From the NCBI GenBank assembly GCA_030434875.1, contig JAUISW010000001.1, positions 1,313,501 through 1,377,500 of the forward strand: DNA of 64,000 bases, written 5' to 3'. This document shows positions 33,635 through 43,332 of this stretch, one piece after another (within the stretch, counting starts at the first letter, position 1; every line of letters begins with the position of its first letter). A model generated the notes under the pieces. It did no database searches and had not been told where the DNA came from. It saw only the letters and a program-made list of their open reading frames with translations. The position numbers and the translations under genes are program-made. Origin of the DNA: Lachnospiraceae bacterium C1.1 (GTDB taxonomy: Bacteria; Bacillota; Clostridia; Lachnospirales; Lachnospiraceae).

Positions 33635-35278
33635 TTAGAACTTTCTGAATCTTTCATATCTCTGATCAGCAAGTTCCTTACCGCTCATCTTAGTATATTT
33701 CTCCATAAATTCAGCAATATTATCTTTAAGGAAATCTGAAATCTCACCGATTGTAGATTCAGATGCTACGCCAAATTCAGGAATTATCTTTTCGATAACA
33801 CCGAGCCTCTTCAGATCATCAGCTGTAATACACATTACACCTGCTGCCTCTGAAGCCCTCTTGCCATCCTTCCAAAGGATTGAAGCAAAACCTTCAGGTG
33901 AAAGTACAGAATATGTTGCATTTTCCATCATCCATACTTCATTTCCAACTGCAAGACCAAGTGCACCACCACTTCCGCCTTCACCGATCATAAGTGAAAG
34001 TACCGGAACCTTAAGTGCAGCCATTTCATAAAGATTTCTTGCAATAGCCTCACCCTGACCATTCTCTTCTGCTTCCATTCCGGGGAATGCACCTGGAGTA
34101 TTAACAAAAGTAACGATAGGAACATTCATCTTCTCGGCAAGCTTCATAAGTCTTAAAGCCTTACGATATCCCTCAGGTGAAGGCATACCAAAGTTACGAC
34201 GTTTGCACTCAGCCATATCCTGGCCCTTTTCAACGCCTATAACCATAATACTCTTACCGCCAAGAGCAGCAAGACCTCCTACTACGCACTTATCATCAGC
34301 AAAGTAACGGTCTCCGTGAAGTTCGTAAAAGCTGTCAAATACTCTGTCAATATATGCAAGAGTTGACGGTCTCTTAATAGAACGTACTGCTTTAACCTTT
34401 TCCCAGGCTGTAAGAACCTCAGCCTCTTTTCCTGTCTGCTTTGCAGCCTCCTTGGGTTTAAGCGCATTCATGAGAGTTCCATTATTAAATCTGAGAATTC
34501 TTGAAAGCGTAGACTTAAGATCTTTTCTTTCAACAATAGCGTCACAGAAACCATGCTCTAAAAGGAACTCAGTTCTCTGGAAGCCCTCAGGAAGTTTCTG
34601 TCCGATAGTCTGCTCGATAACTCGAGGACCTGCAAATCCTACAAGAGCCTGTGGCTCACCGAGGATAATATCTCCAAGCATTGCAAATGAAGCCGTTACA
34701 CCACCTGTTGTAGGATCTGTAAGAACTGTCACATAAAGAAGTCCTGCATCAGAATGCCTCTTAAATGCAGCTGAAGTCTTCTCCATCTGCATAAGAGAAA
34801 TAATCCCCTCCTGCATTCTTGCACCACCTGAACATGTAAACATGATAACAGGAAGTTTTTCCTCAGTTGCTCTCTCAACTGCACGTGTGATTTTCTCGCC
34901 ATAAACATGACCCATACTTCCCATAAGGAATCTTGCGTCACATATACCGATAACAGCTCTTTCGCCGCCGATAGTACATTCACCTACTGTAACACCTTCA
35001 TCAAGACCGGTCTTTTCTCTGGTGGCAGCAAGCTTATCATCATAACCCGGAAAATCAAGTGGGTTAACAACTTCGAGGTCATTGAACCAGTTCTTAAAGC
35101 TTCCTCTGTCGGCAACCATCTTGATCCTGTTATTAGTACGAACTCTGTAATAATGTCCGCAATATGTACATACATAATTATTAACAACTACATCCTGCTT
35201 CTCAGCACGTCTTCCGCAAGCAGGACACACAATATAATCCGGTGCTTCCTTACCTCTGAATAGATTAGGTAATTTCAT
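33635..35278 (-). CDS. accDA: Acetyl-CoA carboxylase carboxyltransferase, fused beta-alpha subunits
   Basis: This 547-residue protein carries both carboxyltransferase subunits in one chain. The N-terminal half is AccD, with a four-cysteine zinc site (VCPACGRR and [10 protein letters not shown]) and [15 protein letters not shown]. The C-terminal half from about 275 is AccA, with [20 protein letters not shown] and [15 protein letters not shown]. It transfers carboxyl from biotin to acetyl-CoA to give malonyl-CoA. I chose ATG 35278. The longer frame begins inside fabZ before AAAGGAGG. The biotin carrier (accB) and biotin carboxylase (accC) are not in this cluster. Confidence 0.95.
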   Translation of the reverse strand: MKLPNLFRGKEAPDYIVCPACGRRAEKQDVVVNNYVCTYCGHYYRVRTNNRIKMVADRGSFKNWFNDLEVVNPLDFPGYDDKLAATREKTGLDEGVTVGECTIGGERAVIGICDARFLMGSMGHVYGEKITRAVERATEEKLPVIMFTCSGGARMQEGIISLMQMEKTSAAFKRHSDAGLLYVTVLTDPTTGGVTASFAMLGDIILGEPQALVGFAGPRVIEQTIGQKLPEGFQRTEFLLEHGFCDAIVERKDLKSTLSRILRFNNGTLMNALKPKEAAKQTGKEAEVLTAWEKVKAVRSIKRPSTLAYIDRVFDSFYELHGDRYFADDKCVVGGLAALGGKSIMVIGVEKGQDMAECKRRNFGMPSPEGYRKALRLMKLAEKMNVPIVTFVNTPGAFPGMEAEENGQGEAIARNLYEMAALKVPVLSLMIGEGGSGGALGLAVGNEVWMMENATYSVLSPEGFASILWKDGKRASEAAGVMCITADDLKRLGVIEKIIPEFGVASESTIGEISDFLKDNIAEFMEKYTKMSGKELADQRYERFRKF

Positions 35279-35285
35279 TGTTTTC

Positions 35286-35723
35286 TTAAGCCTCCTTTGA
35301 TATTGCAAAGGTTAACTCTGCTGTTACTGCAACTTCATTTCCAACTTTAGCCGTAGCCTTGCCAATACCCATGGGTCCCTTGATCTCTATGATCTCTGTT
35401 TCAAGAGTCAGAACATCTCCGGGCTCAACTTTTCTCTTAAATCTTACTTTATTAAGTGCAGCAAAATATGCTGTTCTGCCCTTAAACTCTGGCTCGGAAA
35501 GAATAGCCACAACTCCGACCTGTGCGAGCGCCTCAACGATAAGAACACCCGGCATTACCGGTTCCCCGGGAAAATGACCTGCAAAAAAGGGCTCATTATA
35601 AGTCACGCACTTAGTTCCGACAGCTCTTTTACCGCTTTCAAGTTCTTCAATTGTATCAACCAGCAAAAACGGCTGACGGTGAGGAATAATCTGCATTATA
35701 TCCTTCGTTTTCATTATAGACAT
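35286..35723 (-). CDS. fabZ: 3-Hydroxyacyl-ACP dehydratase FabZ
   Basis: This 145-residue hot-dog fold enzyme dehydrates 3-hydroxyacyl-ACP. The catalytic His and Glu sit in [32 protein letters not shown] is the typical start. ATG 35723 has AAAAGGAG upstream. It precedes accDA by 7 bases. No FabA-like isomerase is seen nearby. Confidence 0.94.
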   Translation of the reverse strand: MSIMKTKDIMQIIPHRQPFLLVDTIEELESGKRAVGTKCVTYNEPFFAGHFPGEPVMPGVLIVEALAQVGVVAILSEPEFKGRTAYFAALNKVRFKRKVEPGDVLTLETEIIEIKGPMGIGKATAKVGNEVAVTAELTFAISKEA

Positions 35724-35797
35724 AAATTATGCTCCTTTTTTCTAGTTTAAGCTTTGGCTCTTGTCCCTCTGTAAAAGAAGGACAAGAAGCTGAAATT

Positions 35798-37042
35798 TTA
35801 TTCGTATTTCTTAAGAATAATAGATGCGTTATGTCCGCCAAATCCAAGAGAATTTGAAAGCGCATATTTAATATCCTTATTGGATGCTTCCTTGCAGTAA
35901 TCAAGATCCATCTCTTCATCAGGGGTCTCATAACCAAGTGTCTGATGAATGTAACCTTCCTCTAATTCTTTTACGCAGGTTATACATTCAACTGCACCGG
36001 CACCACCAAGAAGATGTCCGATCATTGATTTTGTAGAATTAACCTTTATATCATATGCATGATCGCCAAAAAGCTTTTTAATTGCACGAGTCTCAAAAAG
36101 ATCATTTGCATGAGTACTTGTTCCATGTGCATTGATGTATTCAATGTCATTATTTTCAAGACCAGCATCCTTAATAGCATTTTCCATTGCCATAGCTGCA
36201 CCTGAGCCATCCTCTGCAGGAAGTGTGATATGAAAGGCATCTGATGAACATCCATAACCTACAAGCTCCGCATAGATTTTTGCTCCACGCTTTTTAGCAT
36301 GCTCAAGTTCTTCAAGTACAACAACACCGGCACCTTCACCCATTACAAAGCCGCTTCTGTTCTTATCGAAAGGAAGTGAACATTTATCAGGATCCTCTGA
36401 GGAAGAAAGTGCTGTGAGCTGGCAGAAACCGGCTACTGAAAGAGGTGTAACTGCAGACTCTGTTCCACCTGCAACCATTACATCAGCATCATTGTACTGG
36501 ATTGTTCTCATTGCTTCACCGATGCAGTTTGTACCTGTAGCACAAGCTGTAACAATATCAATGCTCTTACCCTTTAATCCGTACTGAATTGATATATTAC
36601 CTGATGCCATATTTGAGATCATCTTCGGGATGAAGATAGGATTTACAAACTTAGGTCCTCTGGATGCAATATGACCTGCTTCAGTCTCAAGATCCTGCAT
36701 TGAACCGATACCACTTCCTACACATGTTCCGCAACGGTATGGATCTTCCTTTTCCATATCAAGTCCGGAATCCTCCATTGCCTCTTTAGCGGCTGCCATA
36801 GCAAGCTGAACAAAAGGAGCCATACGACGGGCCTGCTTAGGATCGATATACTGTTTAGGATCAAAATCTTTAACTTCAGCTGCAACATGAGCCTTAAATT
36901 CAGAAGCATCAAATCTGCTGATTATACCAAAACCGTGTTTTCCTTCTTTGATAGACTTCCAAAAGTCTTCAACACTGTTTCCAACGGGTGTGATCGCACC
37001 CATACCTGTAATAACAACTCTTCTTTCTTCTTTAAAACTCAT
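35798..37042 (-). CDS. fabF: Beta-ketoacyl-ACP synthase II
   Basis: This 414-residue condensing enzyme elongates acyl-ACP with malonyl-ACP. The Cys-His-His triad is seen in TACATGTNCIGEAM, NAHGTSTHANDLFE and KSMIGHLLGGAGA. The start RRVVITGMGAITPVG is typical. It overlaps the fabG stop as ATGA, so the two are coupled. An intergenic stretch of 74 bases separates it from fabZ. Confidence 0.95.
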   Translation of the reverse strand: MSFKEERRVVITGMGAITPVGNSVEDFWKSIKEGKHGFGIISRFDASEFKAHVAAEVKDFDPKQYIDPKQARRMAPFVQLAMAAAKEAMEDSGLDMEKEDPYRCGTCVGSGIGSMQDLETEAGHIASRGPKFVNPIFIPKMISNMASGNISIQYGLKGKSIDIVTACATGTNCIGEAMRTIQYNDADVMVAGGTESAVTPLSVAGFCQLTALSSSEDPDKCSLPFDKNRSGFVMGEGAGVVVLEELEHAKKRGAKIYAELVGYGCSSDAFHITLPAEDGSGAAMAMENAIKDAGLENNDIEYINAHGTSTHANDLFETRAIKKLFGDHAYDIKVNSTKSMIGHLLGGAGAVECITCVKELEEGYIHQTLGYETPDEEMDLDYCKEASNKDIKYALSNSLGFGGHNASIILKKYE

Positions 37043-37779
37043 CCCATACCTCCGTTCACCTGGATAACCTGTCCTGTTATGTATGCTGCCTTGTCTGATG
37101 CAAGGAATGAAACTGTATTTGCGATATCCTCAACTGTTCCGCCTCTCTTAAGCGGTATAGATGAAAGAATTGATTCTCTGACTTTTTCTGAAAGTACCTG
37201 AGTCATTTCTGTATCTACATAACCCGGAGCAACGGCATTTACAGTAACACCTCTGCTTCCAAGCTCTTTTGCTGCAGACTTTGTAAGTCCGATAACACCC
37301 GCCTTTGAAGCACTGTAATTTGCCTGACCTGCGTTACCCATAACACCGGAAATAGAGGAAATATTGATAATTCTTGCACCGGTCTTATTCTTAAGCATGT
37401 ATCTCGAAAAATGTCTCATGGTATTGAAAGTTCCCTTGAGATTTGTATTTATAACTGTATCAAAATCCTCTTCCTTCATAGCCATAAGAAGTGTATCGCG
37501 TGTTACACCAGCATTATTTACAAGTACATCCACATGACCATACTCTTTAATAATTGCGGAAGCAAATTCTTCTACTGCCTTGAAATCAGAAACGTCACAC
37601 TGAATGCTTACAGCTTCTCCGCCCTCAGCCTTAATTTCTTCAACAGCCTCATCTGCTGCAGAAGAAGAATGTGCGTAGTTAACAACAACAAAAAATCCGT
37701 CACGAGCAAGGCTTTTAGCTATCTCACGGCCAATTCCTCTTCCTGCTCCCGTAACAATTGCAAGCTTTTTATCTGTCAT
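37039..37779 (-). CDS. fabG: 3-Oxoacyl-ACP reductase FabG
   Basis: This 246-residue short-chain dehydrogenase reduces 3-oxoacyl-ACP with NADPH. Motifs are the nucleotide site VTGAGRGIG, the NNAG motif in LVNNAGVTRD, the catalytic Ser in ISSISGVMGN and Tyr-x-x-x-Lys in YSASKAGV. ATG 37779 has AAGGAG upstream. The gap to fabD is 11 bases. Confidence 0.95.
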   Translation of the reverse strand: MTDKKLAIVTGAGRGIGREIAKSLARDGFFVVVNYAHSSSAADEAVEEIKAEGGEAVSIQCDVSDFKAVEEFASAIIKEYGHVDVLVNNAGVTRDTLLMAMKEEDFDTVINTNLKGTFNTMRHFSRYMLKNKTGARIINISSISGVMGNAGQANYSASKAGVIGLTKSAAKELGSRGVTVNAVAPGYVDTEMTQVLSEKVRESILSSIPLKRGGTVEDIANTVSFLASDKAAYITGQVIQVNGGMG

Positions 37780-37790
37780 CAAATTCTCCT

Positions 37791-38711
37791 TTATTTAAGA
37801 GCTTCTACTGCTGCCTCAAGATCTTCATATTTATCAATATTTATGGTCTTAACCTCGCGGCTTATTCTCTTATTAAAGCCGGCAAGCGTATGTCCGGGAC
37901 CAATCTCAACAAAGGTATCAACGCCATCAGCTATAAGCTTTTCAATAGTCTTGATCCACTGTACTGATCCTGAGATCTGCTTTTCGAGAAGTCCTGCGAT
38001 CTCAGAACCCTTTGTTACATATTCTGCTGTAAAGTTTGCAATATAAGGAATCTGAGGATCAGAAAACTCAGTATTCTTTAACTCAGCCGCAAGCTTTTCG
38101 CCTGCAGGTACCATCATTGCAGAATGGAAAGGTCCACTAACCTTAAGCGGAACAACCCTCTTTGCGCCTGCTGCACTGAGAGCCTCACCTGCTGCCTTAA
38201 CAGCGTTCTCCTCACCGGTAATAACAATCTGTCCCGGGCAGTTATAGTTAGCCACTGAAACAATTCCTTCTGTTTCAGCACATACAGAAGCGATCTTCTC
38301 CTCATCAAGTCCAAGTACAGCGCTCATTGCACCACCTGTAGGAACTGCCTCCTGCATGAAGATTCCTCTTTTACGAACCAGTCTGCATGCATCTTCAACG
38401 CTCATTGCACCTGCAGCTGCAATTGCAGCATACTCTCCGAGTGAATGACCGGCTGTATAATCAGCTTTTATTCCTCTCTTCTCAAGACACTTGAAAATTG
38501 CAAGCTCTGTAGCTACCATAGCAATCTGAGTATATTGTGTCTCGTTGATATCGGTATTTTCCTCAAAGCAGATCTTCTCAACATCGATTCCTGAGGCCTT
38601 AGAAGCAATCTCATATACTTCTTTGGCTTCTGCCTCATTCTTATAGAATCCCTCGCCCATTCCTACATACTGTGCGCCCTGGCCGGGGAATACAAATGCT
38701 TTTTTTCCCAT
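37791..38711 (-). CDS. fabD: Malonyl-CoA:ACP transacylase
   Basis: This 306-residue acyltransferase loads malonyl onto ACP. The nucleophile serine is in AGHSLGEYAAIAA. FPGQGAQYVGMGEGF and the catalytic His in VSGPFHSAMM are typical. I chose ATG 38711, with AGAGGAG upstream; the longer frame lacks a ribosome site. No acpP gene lies between fabK and fabD, where the 170-base gap is too short. Confidence 0.94.
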   Translation of the reverse strand: MGKKAFVFPGQGAQYVGMGEGFYKNEAEAKEVYEIASKASGIDVEKICFEENTDINETQYTQIAMVATELAIFKCLEKRGIKADYTAGHSLGEYAAIAAAGAMSVEDACRLVRKRGIFMQEAVPTGGAMSAVLGLDEEKIASVCAETEGIVSVANYNCPGQIVITGEENAVKAAGEALSAAGAKRVVPLKVSGPFHSAMMVPAGEKLAAELKNTEFSDPQIPYIANFTAEYVTKGSEIAGLLEKQISGSVQWIKTIEKLIADGVDTFVEIGPGHTLAGFNKRISREVKTINIDKYEDLEAAVEALK

Positions 38712-38881
38712 AATCTCCTCTTTCCTCAAAATCTTAGTTTTCATGAAAAAACTTTTTGTCACAGATTACGTTTAAGAAACAAGCGCCAACTGTACCAAAA
38801 AAGTATTTTCATTCTCCAAAACTCATTGGCTCAAATCATATATGACGCAGCGGCAATTTAATAACCGCACATGTCAATTTA

Positions 38882-39805
38882 TCAAAGTTTCATAAGCTTC
38901 TCAGCATCTGAAACTATTGAAGATATGATTTCTTTACAGGTCTTTACATCCTTGATCATTCCGGCGATCTGACCTGACATAAGAGAGCCATTATCTATAT
39001 CGCCATCCATAACAGCTTTTCTAAGTGAACCAAGTGTAAGCTTCTCAAGTTCTTCGAAAGGTGCTCCTTCCTGCTCAAGCTTGATGTACTCCTTGGTCAT
39101 CTTATTTCTAAGAACACGGATAGGATGTCCTGTTGTTGCTCCTGTAACTACTGAATCAATATCGCTTGCCTTGCAAAGCCTTTTCTTAAAGTTCTCGTGA
39201 ACGATAGACTCTTCAGCGGCAACAAAACGTGTACCCATCTGAATTCCTTCAGCTCCAAGCATAAATGCTGCGGCCATTCCTCTTCCATCAGCGATACCAC
39301 CTGCAGCGATTACAGGGATCTTTACTGCATCAACAACCTGAGGAACAAGTGACATTGTAGTTGTTGAACCGATATGTCCGCCTGCTTCAGAGCCCTCTGC
39401 AACTACTGCATCAGCTCCGCCTCTTTCCATCATTACTGCCATTGCAACAGATGCAACTACAGGAATAACCTTTACGCCTGCGGCTTTCCAATCAGCCATG
39501 AACTTTGCCGGGCTTCCTGCTCCTGTTGTAACTACCGGAACTTTTTCCTCAATAACGATCTTTGCAACTTCCGGAGCATTAGGATTAAGCATCATGATAT
39601 TTACACCAAAAGGCTTATCTGTAAGCTCTTTAACTTTTCTGATCTGCTCTCTTACAATTTCCGGCGGTGCACTTGCTGCTCCGATGATTCCGAGTCCACC
39701 GGCCTGTGAAACTGCTGCAGCAAGATTCCACTCAGCGACCCATGCCATGCCACCCTGTATAACAGGTGCTTCTGTTCCCAAAATATCAGTAATTCTAGTT
39801 TTCAT
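38882..39805 (-). CDS. fabK: Enoyl-ACP reductase II (FMN), FabK
   Basis: This 307-residue FMN enzyme of the nitronate monooxygenase/FabK family performs the last reduction of the elongation cycle. Motifs are APVIQGGMAWVAEWNLAAAV, GSEAGGHIG and PVIAAGGIADGRGMAAAFML. FabK in place of FabI implies intrinsic triclosan insensitivity in this step, from family knowledge. It is the first fab gene of the run, 170 bases from fabD and 5 bases after a small unknown gene. Confidence 0.92.
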   Translation of the reverse strand: MKTRITDILGTEAPVIQGGMAWVAEWNLAAAVSQAGGLGIIGAASAPPEIVREQIRKVKELTDKPFGVNIMMLNPNAPEVAKIVIEEKVPVVTTGAGSPAKFMADWKAAGVKVIPVVASVAMAVMMERGGADAVVAEGSEAGGHIGSTTTMSLVPQVVDAVKIPVIAAGGIADGRGMAAAFMLGAEGIQMGTRFVAAEESIVHENFKKRLCKASDIDSVVTGATTGHPIRVLRNKMTKEYIKLEQEGAPFEELEKLTLGSLRKAVMDGDIDNGSLMSGQIAGMIKDVKTCKEIISSIVSDAEKLMKL

Positions 39806-39810
39806 AAATC

Positions 39811-40152
39811 TTAAACACTCCTAACTTTATCCCAGTCATCTTTAGCTGACTGATATTGTTCGTTAAGACAGGCTATAGCATCAAGTCTGCCCTGTTCCGT
39901 AAAAGGAAAATAAAAATTCTTTTTTATATCTTCAGGCGCCTTTTCATAGGAAAGCGGCTCGGGCCAGACAGTAACCATAAACTGTCCCTCCTGCTGCTTT
40001 TCCTCAGGTGCAAATCTGACATCCTCAAGTGGCTCTCTTGCCAGTCTGTATCTCATTCCCCTGCAGGAACCAAAATACGCTTCACCGTAAATATAATGTG
40101 AATAACCGTAAAGAGCCTGCGACGTGATCAATTGCTCGTCTTCTTTACTCAT
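39811..40152 (-). CDS. Unknown 113-residue protein between aspS and fabK
   Basis: I do not recognise a named domain. The protein is soluble, with aromatic-rich N-terminal sequence ALYGYSHYIYGEAYFGSCRG and RYRLAREPLEDVRF, and a C-terminal helix ending NEQYQSAKDDWDKV. ATG 40152 overlaps the end of aspS by 8 bases and the stop is 5 bases before fabK. Tight packing argues that it is a real expressed gene. A role cannot be inferred. Confidence 0.75.
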   Translation of the reverse strand: MSKEDEQLITSQALYGYSHYIYGEAYFGSCRGMRYRLAREPLEDVRFAPEEKQQEGQFMVTVWPEPLSYEKAPEDIKKNFYFPFTEQGRLDAIACLNEQYQSAKDDWDKVRSV

Positions 40153-41911
40153 TTTCTGATCTCACTATTGCAATATGAACATCATCAAGCTGTTTCTGCT
40201 CGACCTCTGACGGTGAGCCCATCATAAGATCCTGTGCATTCTTATTCATAGGGAAAGGAATGATCTCTCTGATCGATTCTTCACCGGCTATAAGCATTAC
40301 CATACGGTCTACGCCTGGAGCAATACCTGCGTGCGGCGGTGCTCCATAACAGAATGCATTATACATGGCAGGGAATTTCTTCTTAACATCTTCTTCGCCA
40401 AGTCCGACAATTCTGAACGCCTCAACCATGATCTCGGGGTCATGATTTCTTACAGCACCACTGGAAAGTTCAACGCCATTGCAGACCAGATCATACTGAT
40501 ATGCAAGAATATCAAGAGGCTCCTGATTCTTAAGAGCATCCATTCCACCCTGAGGCATCGAGAACGGATTATGACAAAATTCAAGTTCTCCTGATTCTTC
40601 GCCGATTTCGTACATCGGGAAATCAACTATCCAGCAGAATTCATAGCAGTCTTTTTTCATATGACCTTCTGCATTTGGTCCGATGATCTTGATCAAAGTT
40701 CCTGCTGTTTTCTGAGCAGCACTCTTCTTACCTGCAGAAAGAGCGATAAAGTCACCAGCCTTAAGACCAAGCTTTGAAACAAGTGCATCATGTGCCTCCC
40801 CGAGGAATTTTGAAATACCGCCGGCGAAAGTTCCATCTTCGCCAACCTTAAACCAGTAACCTTTGCCTCCGGAGATCACTTCAGCATCAGCCATCATCTT
40901 ATCTATAACTTTTCTAGATCCGCTGAATCCTGATACAACGATCGCTTTGATCGTATTTCCCTCTGCAAAAGGCTCAAATCCACATCCAGCAAGCTCATCT
41001 GTTACATCCTCTGCAACGAGATCTATGCGAAGGTCAGGTTTGTCTGTTCCATACTTCTCAAGAGCATCAAGATACTTGATCCTCTTAAAAGGTGCAGATG
41101 AAGCTGTCTTATAAACGCCATATTTAGCAAATACAGGAGGAAGAACTCTTTCAAGAACTTCAAAAACATCTTCCTGACTTGCAAAAGCCATTTCCATATC
41201 AAGCTGGTAAAACTCTCCCGGAGATCTGTCAGCTCTGGCATCCTCATCTCTGAAGCAGGGTGCGATCTGGAAATATCTGTCAATTCCGGAAGCCATTAAA
41301 ATCTGCTTAAACTGCTGAGGAGCCTGTGGAAGGGCATAAAACTTACCCTCGTGAAGTCTTGAAGGTACAAGGTAATCTCTTGCTCCCTCAGGGCTCGAAC
41401 AGGTAAGAATAGGTGTTGTTATCTCAAGAAATCCCTCGTTTGTCATTGAAGAACGTAAGTCAGAAACAATTTTACTTCTGAGAACGATCTTGTCCTTTAC
41501 TGCAGGATTTCTTAAATCCAGGAAACGATACTTAAGTCTTGCATTTTCATCAGCTTCTTTAGAACGGTTAATTTCAAACGGAAGTTCATTATAAATACAT
41601 TTACCAAGAACCTTTATTTCTGTAGGTAAAACTTCGATCTCTCCTGTAGCCATCTCGCTGTTCTTTGAAGAACGCTCACGTACGACACCTGTGATCTGAA
41701 GTGTTGACTCACAGTTAAGTCCGTTGATCATCTCCATCATATCTTCGGTCTCGATAACTACCTGAGTTTTACCGTAAAAATCTCTTAACACAAGGAAACC
41801 AAGGTTTTTACTTACCTTACGGATATTCTCAAAGTATCCGCAAATTGTTACTGTCTTGCCTGCATCGCTCAGTCTGAGCTCATTGCAGTTATGTGTCCGC
41901 GATTGGAACAT
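40145..41911 (-). CDS. aspS: Aspartyl-tRNA synthetase
   Basis: This 588-residue class II synthetase is of the bacterial type, with an inserted GAD domain. The N-terminal OB fold (GKTVTICGYFENIRKVSKNL) binds the anticodon. Motif 2 is in FRDEDARADRSPGEFYQLD, and motif 3 is GIAPGVDRMVMLIAG. Length fits bacterial AspRS. ATG 41911 has AAGGAGATG upstream. It lies 35 bases after hisS, the usual hisS-aspS order. No T-box leader is visible. Confidence 0.95.
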   Translation of the reverse strand: MFQSRTHNCNELRLSDAGKTVTICGYFENIRKVSKNLGFLVLRDFYGKTQVVIETEDMMEMINGLNCESTLQITGVVRERSSKNSEMATGEIEVLPTEIKVLGKCIYNELPFEINRSKEADENARLKYRFLDLRNPAVKDKIVLRSKIVSDLRSSMTNEGFLEITTPILTCSSPEGARDYLVPSRLHEGKFYALPQAPQQFKQILMASGIDRYFQIAPCFRDEDARADRSPGEFYQLDMEMAFASQEDVFEVLERVLPPVFAKYGVYKTASSAPFKRIKYLDALEKYGTDKPDLRIDLVAEDVTDELAGCGFEPFAEGNTIKAIVVSGFSGSRKVIDKMMADAEVISGGKGYWFKVGEDGTFAGGISKFLGEAHDALVSKLGLKAGDFIALSAGKKSAAQKTAGTLIKIIGPNAEGHMKKDCYEFCWIVDFPMYEIGEESGELEFCHNPFSMPQGGMDALKNQEPLDILAYQYDLVCNGVELSSGAVRNHDPEIMVEAFRIVGLGEEDVKKKFPAMYNAFCYGAPPHAGIAPGVDRMVMLIAGEESIREIIPFPMNKNAQDLMMGSPSEVEQKQLDDVHIAIVRSENE

Positions 41912-41946
41912 GATTGTTACATCTCCTTAAAATTAATTCTTAAATT

Positions 41947-43194
41947 TTATGCGTAAAAGTCTTTTATTTCGCTATAACCTGACTTCTCCAGATTATCTTT
42001 CTGAAACTTCTTGTTCTTCATCATCTGCGACACAAGAACAGTTTTGCCTTCAGCTCTAAGCTTTGCAGCTTCTTTCATAACATCACTCAGAGCCTCACCT
42101 GAAAGCTTCTTATCAACAAGAAAAGCTATCTTATTTCCACTTGCAGGTACCTTGAAATCAGCATCAAGAAGCATTGTGATTATTCTTTCAAAACCAATTG
42201 AAAAACCGCATGCCGGAACATTATTACCTGTAAACTTACCTACCATTCCGTCATATCTGCCGCCGCCGGCTATGGAACTTCCAAATTCAGCTATTTCGAT
42301 CTCAAAAATAGTACCTGTATAATAGGACATTCCTCTAACAAGGGTAGGATCAAATTTTATTGAAAATTCACCGGACTTGGCTGCATTAACATTGTTAATT
42401 ATTGCTATAAGAGATTCTGCAGCACCTTCCTGAAGATTGTCTCCAAGCTTTTCCTTTAAGTTCTCGATTTCGGCAACATCGCCTTCTCCCGAACTGAAAA
42501 GCTCTATGCATTTATTTACTGAATCTTCAGCAAAACCGGCTTTAAGAAGTTCTTCCTTAACACCGTCAGCACCTATCTTATCCATCTTATCAAGAATGAT
42601 AAATACTGTATCCCAGCTTTCCTCTGCAAAACCGCAGTTTGCAGCAATACCTTTCAGAAATCTTCTGTCAGAAATACGAACTGTAAAATTCTTAAATCCG
42701 ATTTTTGAGAGAAGTGTTGTTGTAGCTGTAACAAGTTCTGTCTCAGCAAGATTTGTTCCATCCCCGAGAATATCTATATCGCACTGTGTAAACTGTCTGA
42801 AACGACCCTTCTGAGGTCTGTCAGCTCTGAATACACTTCCCATCTGAAGTGCCTTGAAAGGTGAAGGCAGTTCATTCGAATGATTTGCATAATATCTGGA
42901 AAGAGGAAGCGTAAGATCGTATCTCAAGCCGGAATCACTCAGATCATTGGAGTCCTTTGCATCTGCGATATTGAGCTTTTCTCCTCTTTTTAAGATCTTA
43001 AATATCAGCTTTTCGTTCTCTCCACCCTGATTCGAGCAAAGATTTTCGATATGCTCTACGATAGGTGTCTCTATCTCAGTGAATCCAAATCTTCCATAAG
43101 TCTCACGTACAAGACCCATTACATAATTTCTTATTTCCATCTCACGGGGAAGTATGTCTTTCATTCCCGTCACAGGCTTTTTTATTAATGCCAT
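41947..43194 (-). CDS. hisS: Histidyl-tRNA synthetase
   Basis: This 415-residue class II synthetase has FGFTEIETPIVEHIE, FRADRPQKGRFRQFTQCDID (motif 2), the histidine motif RGMSYYTGTIFEIE and the motif 3 region GGRYDGMVGKF. The C-terminal anticodon domain is present. ATG 43194 has GGGAGA upstream. The leader between the terminator at 43238 and the start is only about 45 bases, too short for a T-box. Confidence 0.95.
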   Translation of the reverse strand: MALIKKPVTGMKDILPREMEIRNYVMGLVRETYGRFGFTEIETPIVEHIENLCSNQGGENEKLIFKILKRGEKLNIADAKDSNDLSDSGLRYDLTLPLSRYYANHSNELPSPFKALQMGSVFRADRPQKGRFRQFTQCDIDILGDGTNLAETELVTATTTLLSKIGFKNFTVRISDRRFLKGIAANCGFAEESWDTVFIILDKMDKIGADGVKEELLKAGFAEDSVNKCIELFSSGEGDVAEIENLKEKLGDNLQEGAAESLIAIINNVNAAKSGEFSIKFDPTLVRGMSYYTGTIFEIEIAEFGSSIAGGGRYDGMVGKFTGNNVPACGFSIGFERIITMLLDADFKVPASGNKIAFLVDKKLSGEALSDVMKEAAKLRAEGKTVLVSQMMKNKKFQKDNLEKSGYSEIKDFYA

Positions 43195-43237
43195 ATACTC
43201 TAATTCTCCCTAAAAAGATTTATTGCTGATATATTCC

Positions 43238-43289
43238 AAAAAACAGGCAAACAGTCCGTTTCAAACTTGCGTTCCGGACCTGTTTGCCG
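43238..43289 (-). terminator. Intrinsic terminator of the rel operon
   Basis: On the minus strand CGGCAAACAGGTCCG pairs with CGGACTGTTTGCCTG (43244-43258 with 43275-43289, one bulge), followed by TTTTTTGG. It lies between the MBL hydrolase and hisS. Confidence 0.8.
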
Positions 43290-43332
43290 CTTACCGCATA
43301 TCTCATATAAACAAGAATCGATCTATTGTTTC

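Noticed and set aside
38712..38881. A hidden acpP gene between fabK and fabD
   Set aside because: The gap is 170 bases, shorter than an ACP gene, and I find no serine-site motif DSL in any frame by eye.
41895..43240. T-box leaders for hisS or aspS
   Set aside because: The leaders are about 45 and 35 bases, with no specifier hairpin or conserved T-box sequence.
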